Source: Rhodospirillales bacterium
Lineage (GTDB): Bacteria > Pseudomonadota > Gammaproteobacteria > Nevskiales > Nevskiaceae
Direction: 5' to 3'
Length of the DNA: 64,000 nucleotides
Assembly: GCA_903970615.1 (NCBI GenBank)
Contig: CAJCJH010000060.1
Span: 1 to 64,000, forward strand
A program made the translations under genes and the position numbers. The first letter of the stretch is position 1; every line of letters starts with the position of its first letter. Below are positions 18,106 to 27,936 of the stretch, piece by piece. The notes under the pieces are model-generated. The model was not told the origin of the DNA. It did not search any database and saw only the letters and a program-made list of their open reading frames with translations.

Positions 18106-18800
18106 CAGCATGACGGCACCGTGCCCACGCTGGGGTCGAGAATCGCCGCCTGAAACACCAGCACGCGGCGCATCGTCATCGAGCTGTAGCCGGTCGGCGG
18201 CTGATAAAACTGGTTCTGCAAGGCATCGTTGCCACAGCTGTTGCTGCTCGGATCGGTCAGGTCGCTGCCGGGGGGCGCTACTGGCGAAAGCCCGCGCCAG
18301 ACAATCGCCACGGTATAAATTTTCAGCGCGCCGCAGGCGTTCACCGAGATGCAACCGGCCGCGTGCTGCAGGCCGCCGAGATTGGTATCGGCCGGCGTTG
18401 CGCCGCTGGCGATCACCTGCTCGGCCGCACCCAGCAGTTCCTGCGACCAGGCATAAAGATTCGCCTGGGCCACCTGCGCCGGCGTGCAGAACGCCGCGGC
18501 CGGCGAGGGCAGTTGCGCATTCGGTGCGGGGTTACAGACCGTCGGCGAGACGGGATAGAGTTCGCTGATTTCGCTGCCGTATTGGGCGTAAGCAGTGCCT
18601 TGCGTCGGGTTCGCGCGGATGCGCTCGATGATGCCCTGGCCCAGCGCGGCCGCGGCAGTGCGCTGCAAGGCATCGTAATTCGCCTTCTTCGCAATTGCCT
18701 GCAAACCTGCCACTGCCAGCAGTCCGATCGATACCACCGCAACGGTGATAAGCACTTCGATCAAGGTGAAGCCGGCGAGTTGGCGGCGGCGCGGGTTCAT
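18105..18800 (-). CDS. pilV: minor pilin PilV
   Basis: Prepilin of 231 residues with the site AGFTLIEVLITVAVVSIGLL and the PilV-type continuation VAGLQAIAKKANYDALQRTAA. Start and stop overlap the neighbouring fimT and pilW by a few bases, so the order fimT-pilV-pilW-pilX-pilY1-pilE is a single transcription unit. Confidence 0.9.
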   Translation of the reverse strand: MNPRRRQLAGFTLIEVLITVAVVSIGLLAVAGLQAIAKKANYDALQRTAAAALGQGIIERIRANPTQGTAYAQYGSEISELYPVSPTVCNPAPNAQLPSPAAAFCTPAQVAQANLYAWSQELLGAAEQVIASGATPADTNLGGLQHAAGCISVNACGALKIYTVAIVWRGLSPVAPPGSDLTDPSSNSCGNDALQNQFYQPPTGYSSMTMRRVLVFQAAILDPSVGTVPSC

Positions 18801-19342
18801 GAGCAGGTGTAAGCCGCGAGCGAAATGTGGCCGCTGAGATCAACATAAATGATGCGACCCTGAAACGTGGTATCGCCGGTTTTGCATAGAGTGAATGTGG
18901 TGGCCGTGCTGGGCCGGCCGGTCGACTGGAAATTGATGTAGCTCGGCGTTGCCGGCAACGGTGAAATGGTGAAGGCGTTATCGGTAGCGTCACCGGCTGC
19001 GATCACATCGGTAGCCGCCGGCTCGCCGGAATCGAGCACGCCATTATTGTTGGCATCGCGCAACAGCACCCAGCCGCGCGTCCAGTCGCTGCCGTTGACC
19101 TGACATTTCGGCGAGGTATTGGTCGGGGTCGGATCGCGTGCGCACAGCAAGATCGACCAGTTGCGTGCGATCGCCTCGGACCGCGCTTCGACCAGGCAGC
19201 CATAAAGCGAGGTCGAAGCTTCGCTACGTTCGCTGGCCAGCAAAAAGCTGCGCATGCCGGGAACCGCAATCGTCATCAGCACGGCGGCGATGGCAATCAC
19301 GATAATCAACTCCAGCAATGTGAAACCCCGCTGCGCACCCAT
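18797..19342 (-). CDS. fimT: GspH/FimT family minor pilin
   Basis: Pseudopilin-like minor pilin of 181 residues with the prepilin site QRGFTLLELIIVIAIAAVLM and the GspH/FimT C-terminal domain (EARSEAIARN, GWVLLRDANNNGVLDSGE, INFQSTGRP). The start is ATG 19342, because AGAGGAG lies eight bases upstream (complement at 19352-19358). An in-frame TTG at 19363 is unlikely. It opens the second minor-pilin cluster, 132 bases after the last gene of the first. In that gap a weak hairpin AAACCG/CGGTTT (19396-19412) has no T-run. Confidence 0.88.
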   Translation of the reverse strand: MGAQRGFTLLELIIVIAIAAVLMTIAVPGMRSFLLASERSEASTSLYGCLVEARSEAIARNWSILLCARDPTPTNTSPKCQVNGSDWTRGWVLLRDANNNGVLDSGEPAATDVIAAGDATDNAFTISPLPATPSYINFQSTGRPSTATTFTLCKTGDTTFQGRIIYVDLSGHISLAAYTCS

Positions 19343-19474
19343 GGCAAGACTCTCCTCTGGCAAAGTGTGCGTTAGCAGACCGAGTGCCAGCGGGAAAACC
19401 GATGGACGGTTTAGGCCGGCTGAATGCCGGGAAGCGAGGTCAATCGAGGCTTGCCGCGGAATGGCGGCGCAGGT

Positions 19475-19942
19475 TTACTTTGACCAGCAGAGCGTCGGGC
19501 TTGAACCCGTTGCGGTGCGCAAGCCGGTACTGGCGAGTATCAGCGAAGTGCATTGCGTATCTTTCGCCTGCGGGCTGCCGGTGACGGGTGTTGCGGTCAA
19601 GGTGAAGGCGGTGCTGGTCGCAGGATTCAGGCTGATCTGATAGATGCTGTCCGGCATTTGTGTCGCTTCGACCAGGCTGCTGCGATTGATGTAGTAGCTG
19701 GTACCGCTGACCCCGGCAAGATAAGTGAAGTCGGTCGAATAAACCGTGTTCTGCAACTTCAGCACTTCCTGCTTCGCCGCGAGATCCACCAGCACGCCGC
19801 GTGCGACCGAACGATTGCTACGGATAACGTAGCTGGTGTAGTTGGGAAACGCGATCGCCGCGAGGATCGCAATGATCGAAATGGTGATGATCAACTCGAT
19901 CAAGGTGAAGCCAGCGCCGGAAGACTTCATGGGCAATTTCAT
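19475..19942 (-). CDS. pilE: type IV pilin-like minor pilin (PilE type)
   Basis: Prepilin of 155 residues with the site GAGFTLIELIITISIIAILA and the pilin sequence AFPNYTSYVIRSNRSVARG. Two cysteines near the C-terminus (DTQC, TLCWSK) could close a D-loop. AAGGA sits eight bases before the ATG. It follows another PilE-like gene by 12 bases and ends the first cluster. Two PilE-type genes in a row suggest each fills a different position in the tip complex. Confidence 0.87.
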   Translation of the reverse strand: MKLPMKSSGAGFTLIELIITISIIAILAAIAFPNYTSYVIRSNRSVARGVLVDLAAKQEVLKLQNTVYSTDFTYLAGVSGTSYYINRSSLVEATQMPDSIYQISLNPATSTAFTLTATPVTGSPQAKDTQCTSLILASTGLRTATGSSPTLCWSK

Positions 19943-19954
19943 CGAGTGTTTCCT

Positions 19955-20482
19955 TCAGCTGCCCGGCTGGAAATCCCACGAGGCCACCCAGGTCGATGCG
20001 CCCGGCGGCAGATGGTCTTTCACATAATAAAGATTCGAGCCGGCGCTGTTGCTGGTGGTGGCGTTGTTCAGATATTGACTGGTATTCACCGTCAGCCGCA
20101 GGTTGCCATCCTTGACCTGGCGACCTTGTGCCTGGGCAATCAATTGCACGCAGCCTGCGGTGTTGGAACAGCTCGCGCTGCTCGGCTGCAGCGAAACCAC
20201 GTACAACGCCGAGTCCCCGCAAGTCACCGTTGCCGTGCTGTAGCCCGCGCCGATGAGATTGGTCGGGTAACTATTCGTATGCTGATACGCCGTTTCGAGC
20301 CGGCGCTGGGCTTCGACCAGACAACCTTCGCCGGCCTCTCGATTTGTCTTCAGCTGATATCGCTGATAACTCGGCACCGCGATCGCTGCAAGGATCGCAA
20401 CGATTGCAGCAGCGATCATCACCTCGATCAGCGTGAATCCGCGTTGCACCCAGTGCCTACTTCGCTCATGTCGCATGTTCAT
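19955..20482 (-). CDS. pilE: type IV pilin-like minor pilin (PilE type)
   Basis: Prepilin of 175 residues with the site QRGFTLIEVMIAAAIVAILA followed by AVPSYQRYQLKTNREAGEG. Cysteines occur in the middle (VTCGD, SASCSNTAGC). It starts 34 bases after the long PilY1 gene. An alternative ATG two codons in (20476) is possible, since no clear ribosome-binding site separates them. Confidence 0.86.
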   Translation of the reverse strand: MNMRHERSRHWVQRGFTLIEVMIAAAIVAILAAIAVPSYQRYQLKTNREAGEGCLVEAQRRLETAYQHTNSYPTNLIGAGYSTATVTCGDSALYVVSLQPSSASCSNTAGCVQLIAQAQGRQVKDGNLRLTVNTSQYLNNATTSNSAGSNLYYVKDHLPPGASTWVASWDFQPGS

Positions 20483-20516
20483 ATCAGGATCGGTATCGAG
20501 ATCAATAGCCCAAAAA

Positions 20517-23500
20517 TCAGTTCGAGTTCGGCAGCGTTTCGCGCCAGTCGACTTCGCCGTTCTTTTCCGTCGGCGCCACGGTTGCCTGAGTCGTCACGAT
20601 CGCGCCTGTCGAGGTTTGCGTGACAATACTCAATTGTCCGTTGGTCCCGGTTGTGGCCGTTGGATCGAGGCTGGGTGCGGCAGCCAAACCGGAGCCGAGC
20701 GATATGCTGCTCGGGAAGGTGATGGTGCCACCCGATACCGTGCTGCCCAAAGTCGGTACAGCTGAATTGGCGACGCCGGTGATGAAGTTCACACCGAACA
20801 GACGACTGCTGCCCAATCCGGTACATAAACTGGTATCCGGCGTGAATGCGGTTGCGAATAGGGCGCCGCCGGAAATCGCAGTAGAGCTGAGAACACGTTC
20901 CGCTGACGTAGTAGTTGTTGCTGGCAGGTTCAACTTGATCTTCCAGCCATAATCGGCTTGCACGCCGGCTTCCAGCGTTGCTTCGTTGGTCACAGGTTGC
21001 GGTGTGCCGGTGACGCCGGCGATCACCACTGCCGAACTTGAGGAAGCCTGCGTCACTGTCGCTGCGCTGACATCGGCAAGGTTGGCATAAGTGCGGCACG
21101 GCGTTGCCGTTGTGCAACTCGTACTCGCCACCGTAGTGTTTTCGATCACACCGAACAGACTCTGCCGAGTCACGTTGTTGGCCTTGTCACCGGCAACGAA
21201 AAGGCGGCCAGTGCCCGCATACACCCAATGCTGGCCTCGGCTATCGATCGTCACCGAAGGTGCTGCAAGAATCGGCTCGGCCGGATTCGCCAACGTCGTT
21301 ACCGTCCAACTGCTTGGACTGCTCGCGGCACTGGAAGCACTGGTATCGATTTTCACCAATTGGCCGGTCGGTGCTGCGGGTGAACCACCAGCGGTGCCGA
21401 CGAATATGGCATCGGCCAGAAAATCGAGATTCCAGTCCACCGAAACCGGATCGCCTGTGAATCCGGTGAATCCGCTCAAGTCGCTGCCCGGCAACGTCAA
21501 CGTCGCCGCTGGCGTATTGGTCGTGGTGCCGCTGGCGAGTTTGTAAATGTATAGGGAAGGCGTCGCTGAGCTCACCGCAGTAGCGAGGTCGGGGATAGGC
21601 CCGCTCTTGGGCCCGTTGCCGAAGGTCAGGTACCAATAGTCGCTGGTAGAGCCTCCGCGCGCACTGAACGGAACCACCGCCGGGAACGAAGTGGTGAAGC
21701 CGAATACGTTCTGCAGCGTCATCGAATCTGCCGTGCCCGCAATCTCGGCCATCAAACGCGGCGGCGCTTCCGGATTGGTAATGTCCATCACCACATAAGC
21801 CGAATGGGTGTAGATGTCCTTCGTCGGTATCTTCACAGTGCCGCAGCTTTGGGTGGTTGTGCTGAATCCGCTGAACGCGGCTGAATACAGGCAATTGCTC
21901 GCCGGAAGATCGATGTCGCCACCGCCGAAGCGGAAGCCGACAATCAGCACTGTCCCCCAGCCGCCGGGATGATCGCCGTCGGCTGTGAACACGCGCGCAT
22001 CGACGATTTTCGGCGAGCCATCCACATAGTAAACGTGGTTGTAGTTGCTGCTGGTCAGCCAGATCAGATGCGGCAGCAGATTGAACGGTACGTAAGCCCA
22101 CAACTCGCTGCCGAGCGGATGCGCAACTGGTGTGGTTGCGAAAGTGCCGCTGACTGGCGCAACGCCGAAAGCGGTGCAAGTGCTGCCGGTGCTGCTACTG
22201 GGGCATGTCGCATTAGGGTTGTAAAAGCCAGCGTTGAAGGCATGCAGCATGCCGTCGTTGCCGCCGGCATAAACCACATTGCGGCGGAACTGGTATTGCG
22301 CGCGGAATGTGGCAAAGGTCGAATCGTTATAAAGCAGGTCGTAGGCTTCTTCCGGTGTGCCGACCACAGCCGGAGTGGAATCGACGATATCGCCCAGCGG
22401 GTATGTCTGCGCGGTCGTGCTGGTGCTGTTACTGTAATTGATCGTGCGATTGCGAAGGCCTGTGTAATCCTGCCCACGAATGTAGTTGATGAGCTCCTGT
22501 GCGGAGGTAGGATCTCCTACATTGAGCAGGCCGTAAGTGTTGTTGCTGCCGCTGCTGCTGTAAAATGACGAGAGCGCAAATGGCACTACTTCCGAAGAGG
22601 TTGCTGCAGGCGCTCCCGCAACCTGGCCATCCAGGTTCTTGTCGATGAACGTAAAGATATAGCGGCCTTTGTCGGCGGTATCCGTATACGCGCGATTGGG
22701 AGCGCTGGCACCTGTCGTCACCGATGCAGGCGTCGCCGCCAGTTTGTCGCGCGCGTTCCAGATCGGATTCAGCTGACTCAACGGCAGATACTGGCCGGTG
22801 GGCGCGCAAGGTGAAGTGGGTGAGGTATTTTGCGCCGGGCTGCAATTGGCGTAGCGGTTGAATACGGTCTGGCCGTAGGTCGCATCCGTGCTCACGTTGT
22901 CGTAAAAAATACTCACGGCCGGATTCGCCGAAAAACTCGTTTCATTGAGAATTCCGCTATGCGACGAAGTATCTTCGCGCAGATTGCCTTGCTGGTCCGT
23001 AAAGAGGGACTGCAGTGAACCGAGCCAGGTTGCGGTGCTACCGTTGGAATCGGTCAGGGTCGGCACGTAATAAGCCTGATAGGTTGCACCATCGCCGCCG
23101 CGTTGATTGGAGACCACCGCTGCTGCCGTGCCGGAACCGGTGCCGCCGAGAATATTGGCAAACACCACCGCGAGCTGCGCCTTGAGCTGCGTCGGGTTTC
23201 GTACCGGGAAGTAATTGTCCGGCAAACAATCGCCCGGCGCGCAGGGATATTTGGTATTCGGAGTCAAAACGGGCTGATGGGTCACGCTATCGACGATTCC
23301 AGCCCCGGTGCTGTTATCGAATTGATCCCATTGCGGCTGCGTTGAAGGCGTCAACGAAGGCGCACCGTTGGCTGACTGCACGAAGCCGCCGTACTTGGCC
23401 GCATAAAACAGCGGATTTTGCAGGGTATTACTCGATGACGAAGACGCCGTGAACTCGACGACGACGGGTGCGGTACCCAGACCCAACTGGTTGCTCGGCG

Positions 23501-26198
23501 TCATCGGCACGCCTTGCCCGGTCAATACGCTCGAAGTATCAGAGTTACTGCCCGGGTGATTGGCGGTTGCATAGGGGCCATCCGCCATCGTGCCATTGAT
23601 ATTGAAACCGGCCACCAAGCCGTTGCCGCTGGATGCCGAAATCATTTCGGTACGAACCAGAATCTGGCTGGTGCCGACACCGCTGCCGTCGCTGCCGACG
23701 CCGGAAAGGCCCGAGCAGGCATTGCGTGGCGTGCCGCCGCTGGTGATGAGCGTAGTGCCCGCCTGGTTACTGAAGACCTTGTCCTGGCAGATGCCGCTAT
23801 TCTTGCAAGCCGCGCCGCTGCAATACGTGATCATTTCGATGATGTCGCGATCATGATCGTGTCCCCAGGGGCTGTCGTCGTAAACCAGCAGCAAGCTGCC
23901 GGTTGATGAGCCATCGGCATTAGTGACAGTCGGTAGTCCGAAGGTGACGGGGGCGAGAGGGAATGGCGCCGTCGATGCGGTCGTTTGCTGGAGCGTCAAT
24001 GCATCGTCGATTGTGCAAGTACTGATGCCATTAAGACTATTGTTGGGCGTTCTCTGGGTGGTATCAGGCAAAGGGGCATTACCGGCACCTTTAGTGGTGG
24101 TGGTAGCTTGATAGCCGTAGTTCTCGCAGAGCGGCGAGATCACGATATTGCCGCTGCCCACCGGGACGTTCAGTGTCGGCAGGGTTTCCGCAAGCGAGAC
24201 GGCAAACGTCTTGACATGCCGGGTGCCGGGATAGAGTGTGAGGTCCGGCCGCAGGTCATGCGTCCAGGCATCGAATGCCAGGCCGGCGAGGTAATAACTT
24301 CCCTCAAAATTGGGCTGCTGGGGACACACGCCGCGCACCAGCGAAAAATCCATGACGCTTTTGGCGGAGCAGGTCGATGTACCCGCAGTCAGGCCAGTGG
24401 CGCTGTTGTAGGTGACGTCGCTACTTCCGGTCTGCGTAGGCGTCAGGCCGTAATAGCCAATGATGTCGCTCCCGAGAACCTTGCCGCCCAGCCCGTTTTC
24501 GATCCCGCCGAGTCGCGTCGTTGCGGCGGCAACGCTCTCGCCGAGGTTGGGAATGGTTCCGCTATTGGGGATTTCATCCGAATCGAATGAACCGAACCCG
24601 GTGGATAGGACAACAATGCTGCAACTCGCGCAGTAGTTGGCGGAACTGTAGGGATCGGTCCAGGTTACTGATGTCGGCAAGCCCAGCGCATAGTCATTGC
24701 CGTTCGCGGCGGGCGCAAAGCCGGCAGTCGCCTGATTACTGCCACCCTCGATATAGCGAAGCGCTTCTGCGAACATCTCGGCGAGCGGATTATGCCAATC
24801 TGAACACGCCGTGTAGCTCAAGGTGCTGTCGGTGCTCGGGCTGCCCATAAGGCCTACGCCCACGCCGGAGGTGCGATTGGTAATAGGGCCCGTGGGGTTG
24901 TTGCAATCGGTGTAAGAGGTTCCTGCAGTAGAGTTGCTGGGCGCGTCCGGCCACTGCGAGACTTGCAGCCGATCGATCGAGTTGATGATGCCTTGCGCAT
25001 TCGCGACCTGATTACAGAATTGTCCGGTTTGGAGATTGATTTCATCACCAGTTGCGCATCCGGAGGTGCCGTTGCCGGCGATAAGGCCGATATTCCTGCG
25101 GACAGCGCCGCCGGTACGCGGGTGATCGTAGGTGCCGGTAATCAAACCGAAGCGAAGCTGGCCCGACTCGCCATATTGCTGCAGCAGGCCGGCGGGTTTG
25201 TAGGTCACTGTGGTTCCGCTGGTATACGCGCGGCAGAAGGATTCGCGATAGCTCGGGTTGTCGCAGACGTCGACCAAGACCTGCAACTGGGCGGAACCGG
25301 AAGAACCCAACAGCGGCTGATCGGAGTTTTGTGTGCCGGAATCTGCGTAAGACTGGGAAGTAAGGACACTATCCCCCCAGTCGCACTGCCGCTCTTCCGT
25401 CGACGCCCATTCCGGAAATGAACCTTTGGCGACCCGCAGTAAGGGCTGGTAACCGACTGTGTAGGCTGTCTTGCTATTGACGTTGGAGGTATTGCAGAAA
25501 GACCAGCCGGGATTGGTGGTGCTCGTGTTGGCTGCATAGGGTGTATATAGATTGATGTCGCTTCCGGCATACACTTTCTGGAACGAATGCACGTCATCCG
25601 GAAGAAAGGCCCGCTGCAAGACGGTCTGGCTCGTTGTATCGACCGCTCGATTGCCACCAAACAAGGTGTACCGGACGATGTCCATGCGGGTCATCGTCAG
25701 CCAATTCAGGAAATTTCCGGCCCAGGCTGAGCCGTTGCATTGATGATAGGGCACGCCATTCGTGTAGCTGCCGCCGGTAATGCCACCCGAAGCCGCGAAC
25801 AGATTGGTGAGAGTGCTATAGCTGTAGCAAAGCGTGCTGTCGAAATAGCCACCGTAGGCGAAATTGTCCTTGTAGGTGGTATCTATCGTGCCATCGCCAT
25901 CCAGATCGGTGTAATCGGTGTAGGCCTTGATTGAAAGCTGTTCGTCGCGCGAAAGTAATAACATCACCAAGGGCGGCGCGCCGTTGCCCTGGTTGATCGG
26001 TGTGGACTGGAAAGTCGCCGCGTTGCTGGCAATCGGGGTTAATGCGGCGACCAATGGCGCTATCGGTGCGGCAAAGGTCAGGTGAACGGCGGCGACAGCC
26101 ACCAGCCCGCCGACGAATGCCAAGCCCAGCGTGTTCCGGAATGGATTCGACGCAAACCAGTTGAGCGAGTTTCTGCTGCGTTGGAGAAGAGCGTTCAC
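20517..26198 (-). CDS. pilY1: PilY1-type pilus tip adhesin, long form
   Basis: Very large secreted PilY1-family protein of 1893 residues. After an N-terminal hydrophobic segment (FVGGLVAVAAVHLTFAAP), it has the long-form PilY1 block: PPLVMLLLSRDEQLSIKAY, TDLDGDGTIDTTY and GGYFDSTLCYSY. A von Willebrand A-like central part and the C-terminal beta-propeller follow, with PAVVGTPEEAY, YAGGNDGMLHAFNAG, ELWAYVPFNLLPHL and YVVMDITNPEAPP. A DWNLDFLAD loop near residue 1589 fits the PilY1 calcium site D-x-N-x-D-x3-D. GTG 26198 is preferred because AGGA lies seven bases upstream. A TTG at 26204 would sit almost on that ribosome-binding site. It is expected at the pilus tip, acting in extension, adhesion or surface sensing. 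Confidence 0.92.
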   Translation of the reverse strand: MNALLQRSRNSLNWFASNPFRNTLGLAFVGGLVAVAAVHLTFAAPIAPLVAALTPIASNAATFQSTPINQGNGAPPLVMLLLSRDEQLSIKAYTDYTDLDGDGTIDTTYKDNFAYGGYFDSTLCYSYSTLTNLFAASGGITGGSYTNGVPYHQCNGSAWAGNFLNWLTMTRMDIVRYTLFGGNRAVDTTSQTVLQRAFLPDDVHSFQKVYAGSDINLYTPYAANTSTTNPGWSFCNTSNVNSKTAYTVGYQPLLRVAKGSFPEWASTEERQCDWGDSVLTSQSYADSGTQNSDQPLLGSSGSAQLQVLVDVCDNPSYRESFCRAYTSGTTVTYKPAGLLQQYGESGQLRFGLITGTYDHPRTGGAVRRNIGLIAGNGTSGCATGDEINLQTGQFCNQVANAQGIINSIDRLQVSQWPDAPSNSTAGTSYTDCNNPTGPITNRTSGVGVGLMGSPSTDSTLSYTACSDWHNPLAEMFAEALRYIEGGSNQATAGFAPAANGNDYALGLPTSVTWTDPYSSANYCASCSIVVLSTGFGSFDSDEIPNSGTIPNLGESVAAATTRLGGIENGLGGKVLGSDIIGYYGLTPTQTGSSDVTYNSATGLTAGTSTCSAKSVMDFSLVRGVCPQQPNFEGSYYLAGLAFDAWTHDLRPDLTLYPGTRHVKTFAVSLAETLPTLNVPVGSGNIVISPLCENYGYQATTTTKGAGNAPLPDTTQRTPNNSLNGISTCTIDDALTLQQTTASTAPFPLAPVTFGLPTVTNADGSSTGSLLLVYDDSPWGHDHDRDIIEMITYCSGAACKNSGICQDKVFSNQAGTTLITSGGTPRNACSGLSGVGSDGSGVGTSQILVRTEMISASSGNGLVAGFNINGTMADGPYATANHPGSNSDTSSVLTGQGVPMTPSNQLGLGTAPVVVEFTASSSSSNTLQNPLFYAAKYGGFVQSANGAPSLTPSTQPQWDQFDNSTGAGIVDSVTHQPVLTPNTKYPCAPGDCLPDNYFPVRNPTQLKAQLAVVFANILGGTGSGTAAAVVSNQRGGDGATYQAYYVPTLTDSNGSTATWLGSLQSLFTDQQGNLREDTSSHSGILNETSFSANPAVSIFYDNVSTDATYGQTVFNRYANCSPAQNTSPTSPCAPTGQYLPLSQLNPIWNARDKLAATPASVTTGASAPNRAYTDTADKGRYIFTFIDKNLDGQVAGAPAATSSEVVPFALSSFYSSSGSNNTYGLLNVGDPTSAQELINYIRGQDYTGLRNRTINYSNSTSTTAQTYPLGDIVDSTPAVVGTPEEAYDLLYNDSTFATFRAQYQFRRNVVYAGGNDGMLHAFNAGFYNPNATCPSSSTGSTCTAFGVAPVSGTFATTPVAHPLGSELWAYVPFNLLPHLIWLTSSNYNHVYYVDGSPKIVDARVFTADGDHPGGWGTVLIVGFRFGGGDIDLPASNCLYSAAFSGFSTTTQSCGTVKIPTKDIYTHSAYVVMDITNPEAPPRLMAEIAGTADSMTLQNVFGFTTSFPAVVPFSARGGSTSDYWYLTFGNGPKSGPIPDLATAVSSATPSLYIYKLASGTTTNTPAATLTLPGSDLSGFTGFTGDPVSVDWNLDFLADAIFVGTAGGSPAAPTGQLVKIDTSASSAASSPSSWTVTTLANPAEPILAAPSVTIDSRGQHWVYAGTGRLFVAGDKANNVTRQSLFGVIENTTVASTSCTTATPCRTYANLADVSAATVTQASSSSAVVIAGVTGTPQPVTNEATLEAGVQADYGWKIKLNLPATTTTSAERVLSSTAISGGALFATAFTPDTSLCTGLGSSRLFGVNFITGVANSAVPTLGSTVSGGTITFPSSISLGSGLAAAPSLDPTATTGTNGQLSIVTQTSTGAIVTTQATVAPTEKNGEVDWRETLPNSN

Positions 26199-26200
26199 AT

Positions 26201-26896
26201 TCAATTCCTGATGACTTCCCGATAGACCGAAGCGGTCTGTGCGGTCGCGTCTTTGGTCGCGGATTCATGGCCGCTGCTGGAGACATAATAAAAAACACTA
26301 CCACCGCCACCAGCCGCGCCGTGGCCGAAACCCTGGTAGCCGGAAGCCATCACCAAACCCGCGCCGCTGGCGTACGAAACCACCAGCTTGTAAACGCTCA
26401 GTTCCGCGGTGATGACCACCGGTGTTGAATTGCCGCTGGTGGTGATGGTCTTGGTGAAAGAGGCATCCTGATCCAGCCCGGTGGGTTTGAACACCGCGCA
26501 GGTTGTCGTCGTCGGACATTCACTGTTGACGCTGTACCAGTTGCCTGTAGTTTGCGGCGGTTGAGTGAGGCTGAAGCCGTTGCTGCTGCTGAACAGTGCA
26601 GTCGTGGTGGCATCGTAGCCGGCAGTCGGCACCGAACCGCCGATCGAAGCCGGCCAGCCGCGGTAGTAGGTATTCGCATCGACCAGATTGTCCGCCAGCG
26701 TGCGTGCGAGTTCTGCGGACTCGAAAGCCTGTGTGCGCTCGGTGCTGTTGCTACTCATCTTGGCTTCGAGGCCGGAGCCGCGGATTGCGGCCAGCGCAAC
26801 CAGAGTGAGCAGCACCAGAAAGATCAGCGCGGTGACCAGCGCATAGCCGCGCGAAGCGCGTTTTGCGGATCTGCGAATCATGGAATCGAGGTTCAT
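26201..26896 (-). CDS. pilX: minor pilin PilX
   Basis: Minor pilin of 231 residues with the degenerate PilX N-terminus SRGYALVTALIFLVLLTLVA, then RGSGLEAKMSSNSTERTQAFESAELAR, which is the PilX N-terminal signature (no Glu5-type prepilin motif). It overlaps the pilW stop by four bases (26893-26896). A Gly-rich segment HGAAGGGGS precedes the C-terminus. Confidence 0.9.
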   Translation of the reverse strand: MNLDSMIRRSAKRASRGYALVTALIFLVLLTLVALAAIRGSGLEAKMSSNSTERTQAFESAELARTLADNLVDANTYYRGWPASIGGSVPTAGYDATTTALFSSSNGFSLTQPPQTTGNWYSVNSECPTTTTCAVFKPTGLDQDASFTKTITTSGNSTPVVITAELSVYKLVVSYASGAGLVMASGYQGFGHGAAGGGGSVFYYVSSSGHESATKDATAQTASVYREVIRN

Positions 26897-27936
26897 TGCC
26901 GCACCCGGTTGCGAAGCTGGATTTCGCGCACGATCAAACGGCGCTGATATTTCTGTACGGACGCGGCTGGCGTGTAAACGTAGCCCGCGCCCGTCATCGT
27001 GTAGCTTTGGGTATCGGTGTAATTGTCGAGCGCGTCGCCGCGCGCGATGAAACTGACGCGAACACTGATTACCTGCGACCAGTTGGTCACGCTTGCGGCA
27101 GTGGCGTATTGATCCACCTGCTGATCGCCATTGGTATCGATGCCGTATTCGAACTTCATCATTTCGATGCCATCGACCAGCGGCTGCGCAGTGAGGCCGG
27201 CGCTGGTTAAGGTGAGGATGTAGAGCGTCGGCGTAGAGCCTTGGCCGTTGTCCGCGTTCAGCAGATAAAACACGACATTCTGGAACTGATAATTGAGTAC
27301 GCCACCCTGGTTGGTTCCACTGGGAATGGCATCGCCCGGAATATCGGAAACGGCGTTGGCTGCGTTTGCTATGTCGAACAAATCTGCCCTGCTGCCGACC
27401 AGTGTACGCAGATAGAAATTGCCATTGGCGGTGACGTTCGCAGGCGCGGGGGACGTCGTCAGGGTTGCTGTATTAATGTAGGTATTCGGATCGATGTAGC
27501 GGATCGCCAACACGTCGCTATTCGGAATGTAACTCGGAGTGGCAGTTCCGGCCGAGGGGAAGCAGCCAGCCGGAAATGGTGAGAGCGGATAGCTCGATGA
27601 ACCGCTGTAGCCGACGATTCCGCTGGTGGGATCGACGCTCCAGGCGGCATTGCATCCGCCAGTAGTCGGTGACTGAAAGCTCGGCGTACCTTGAATAGTG
27701 ATTTTGGCTGGCTTCACGCCGCTCCACAGATCGGCCATGCGAATGTACTGGCTCAGGTATCCGCTGGCATAGCGTGCATTTTCCTGCAGCCGCCCGACGC
27801 TTTCCTGAACCCGATAGCCTTGCTTGCTGTTGACGAACACCTGCGCCACACCCGCCAGCAGCACCAAGCCAAGTGTGAGCGCCACCATCAGTTCGATCAG
27901 CGAAAAACCGCGATTGCGCCAGATTCTAGGGTTCAT
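26893..27936 (-). CDS. pilW: minor pilin PilW
   Basis: Minor pilin of 347 residues with NRGFSLIELMVALTLGLVLL and the PilW block VGRLQENARYASGYLSQYIRMADLW. The start ATG 27936 overlaps the pilV stop (ATGA). An open extension to 28083 is a shadow of pilV. The C-terminal part carries the PilW-type DGIEMMKFEYGID segment. Confidence 0.9.
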   Translation of the reverse strand: MNPRIWRNRGFSLIELMVALTLGLVLLAGVAQVFVNSKQGYRVQESVGRLQENARYASGYLSQYIRMADLWSGVKPAKITIQGTPSFQSPTTGGCNAAWSVDPTSGIVGYSGSSSYPLSPFPAGCFPSAGTATPSYIPNSDVLAIRYIDPNTYINTATLTTSPAPANVTANGNFYLRTLVGSRADLFDIANAANAVSDIPGDAIPSGTNQGGVLNYQFQNVVFYLLNADNGQGSTPTLYILTLTSAGLTAQPLVDGIEMMKFEYGIDTNGDQQVDQYATAASVTNWSQVISVRVSFIARGDALDNYTDTQSYTMTGAGYVYTPAASVQKYQRRLIVREIQLRNRVRQ

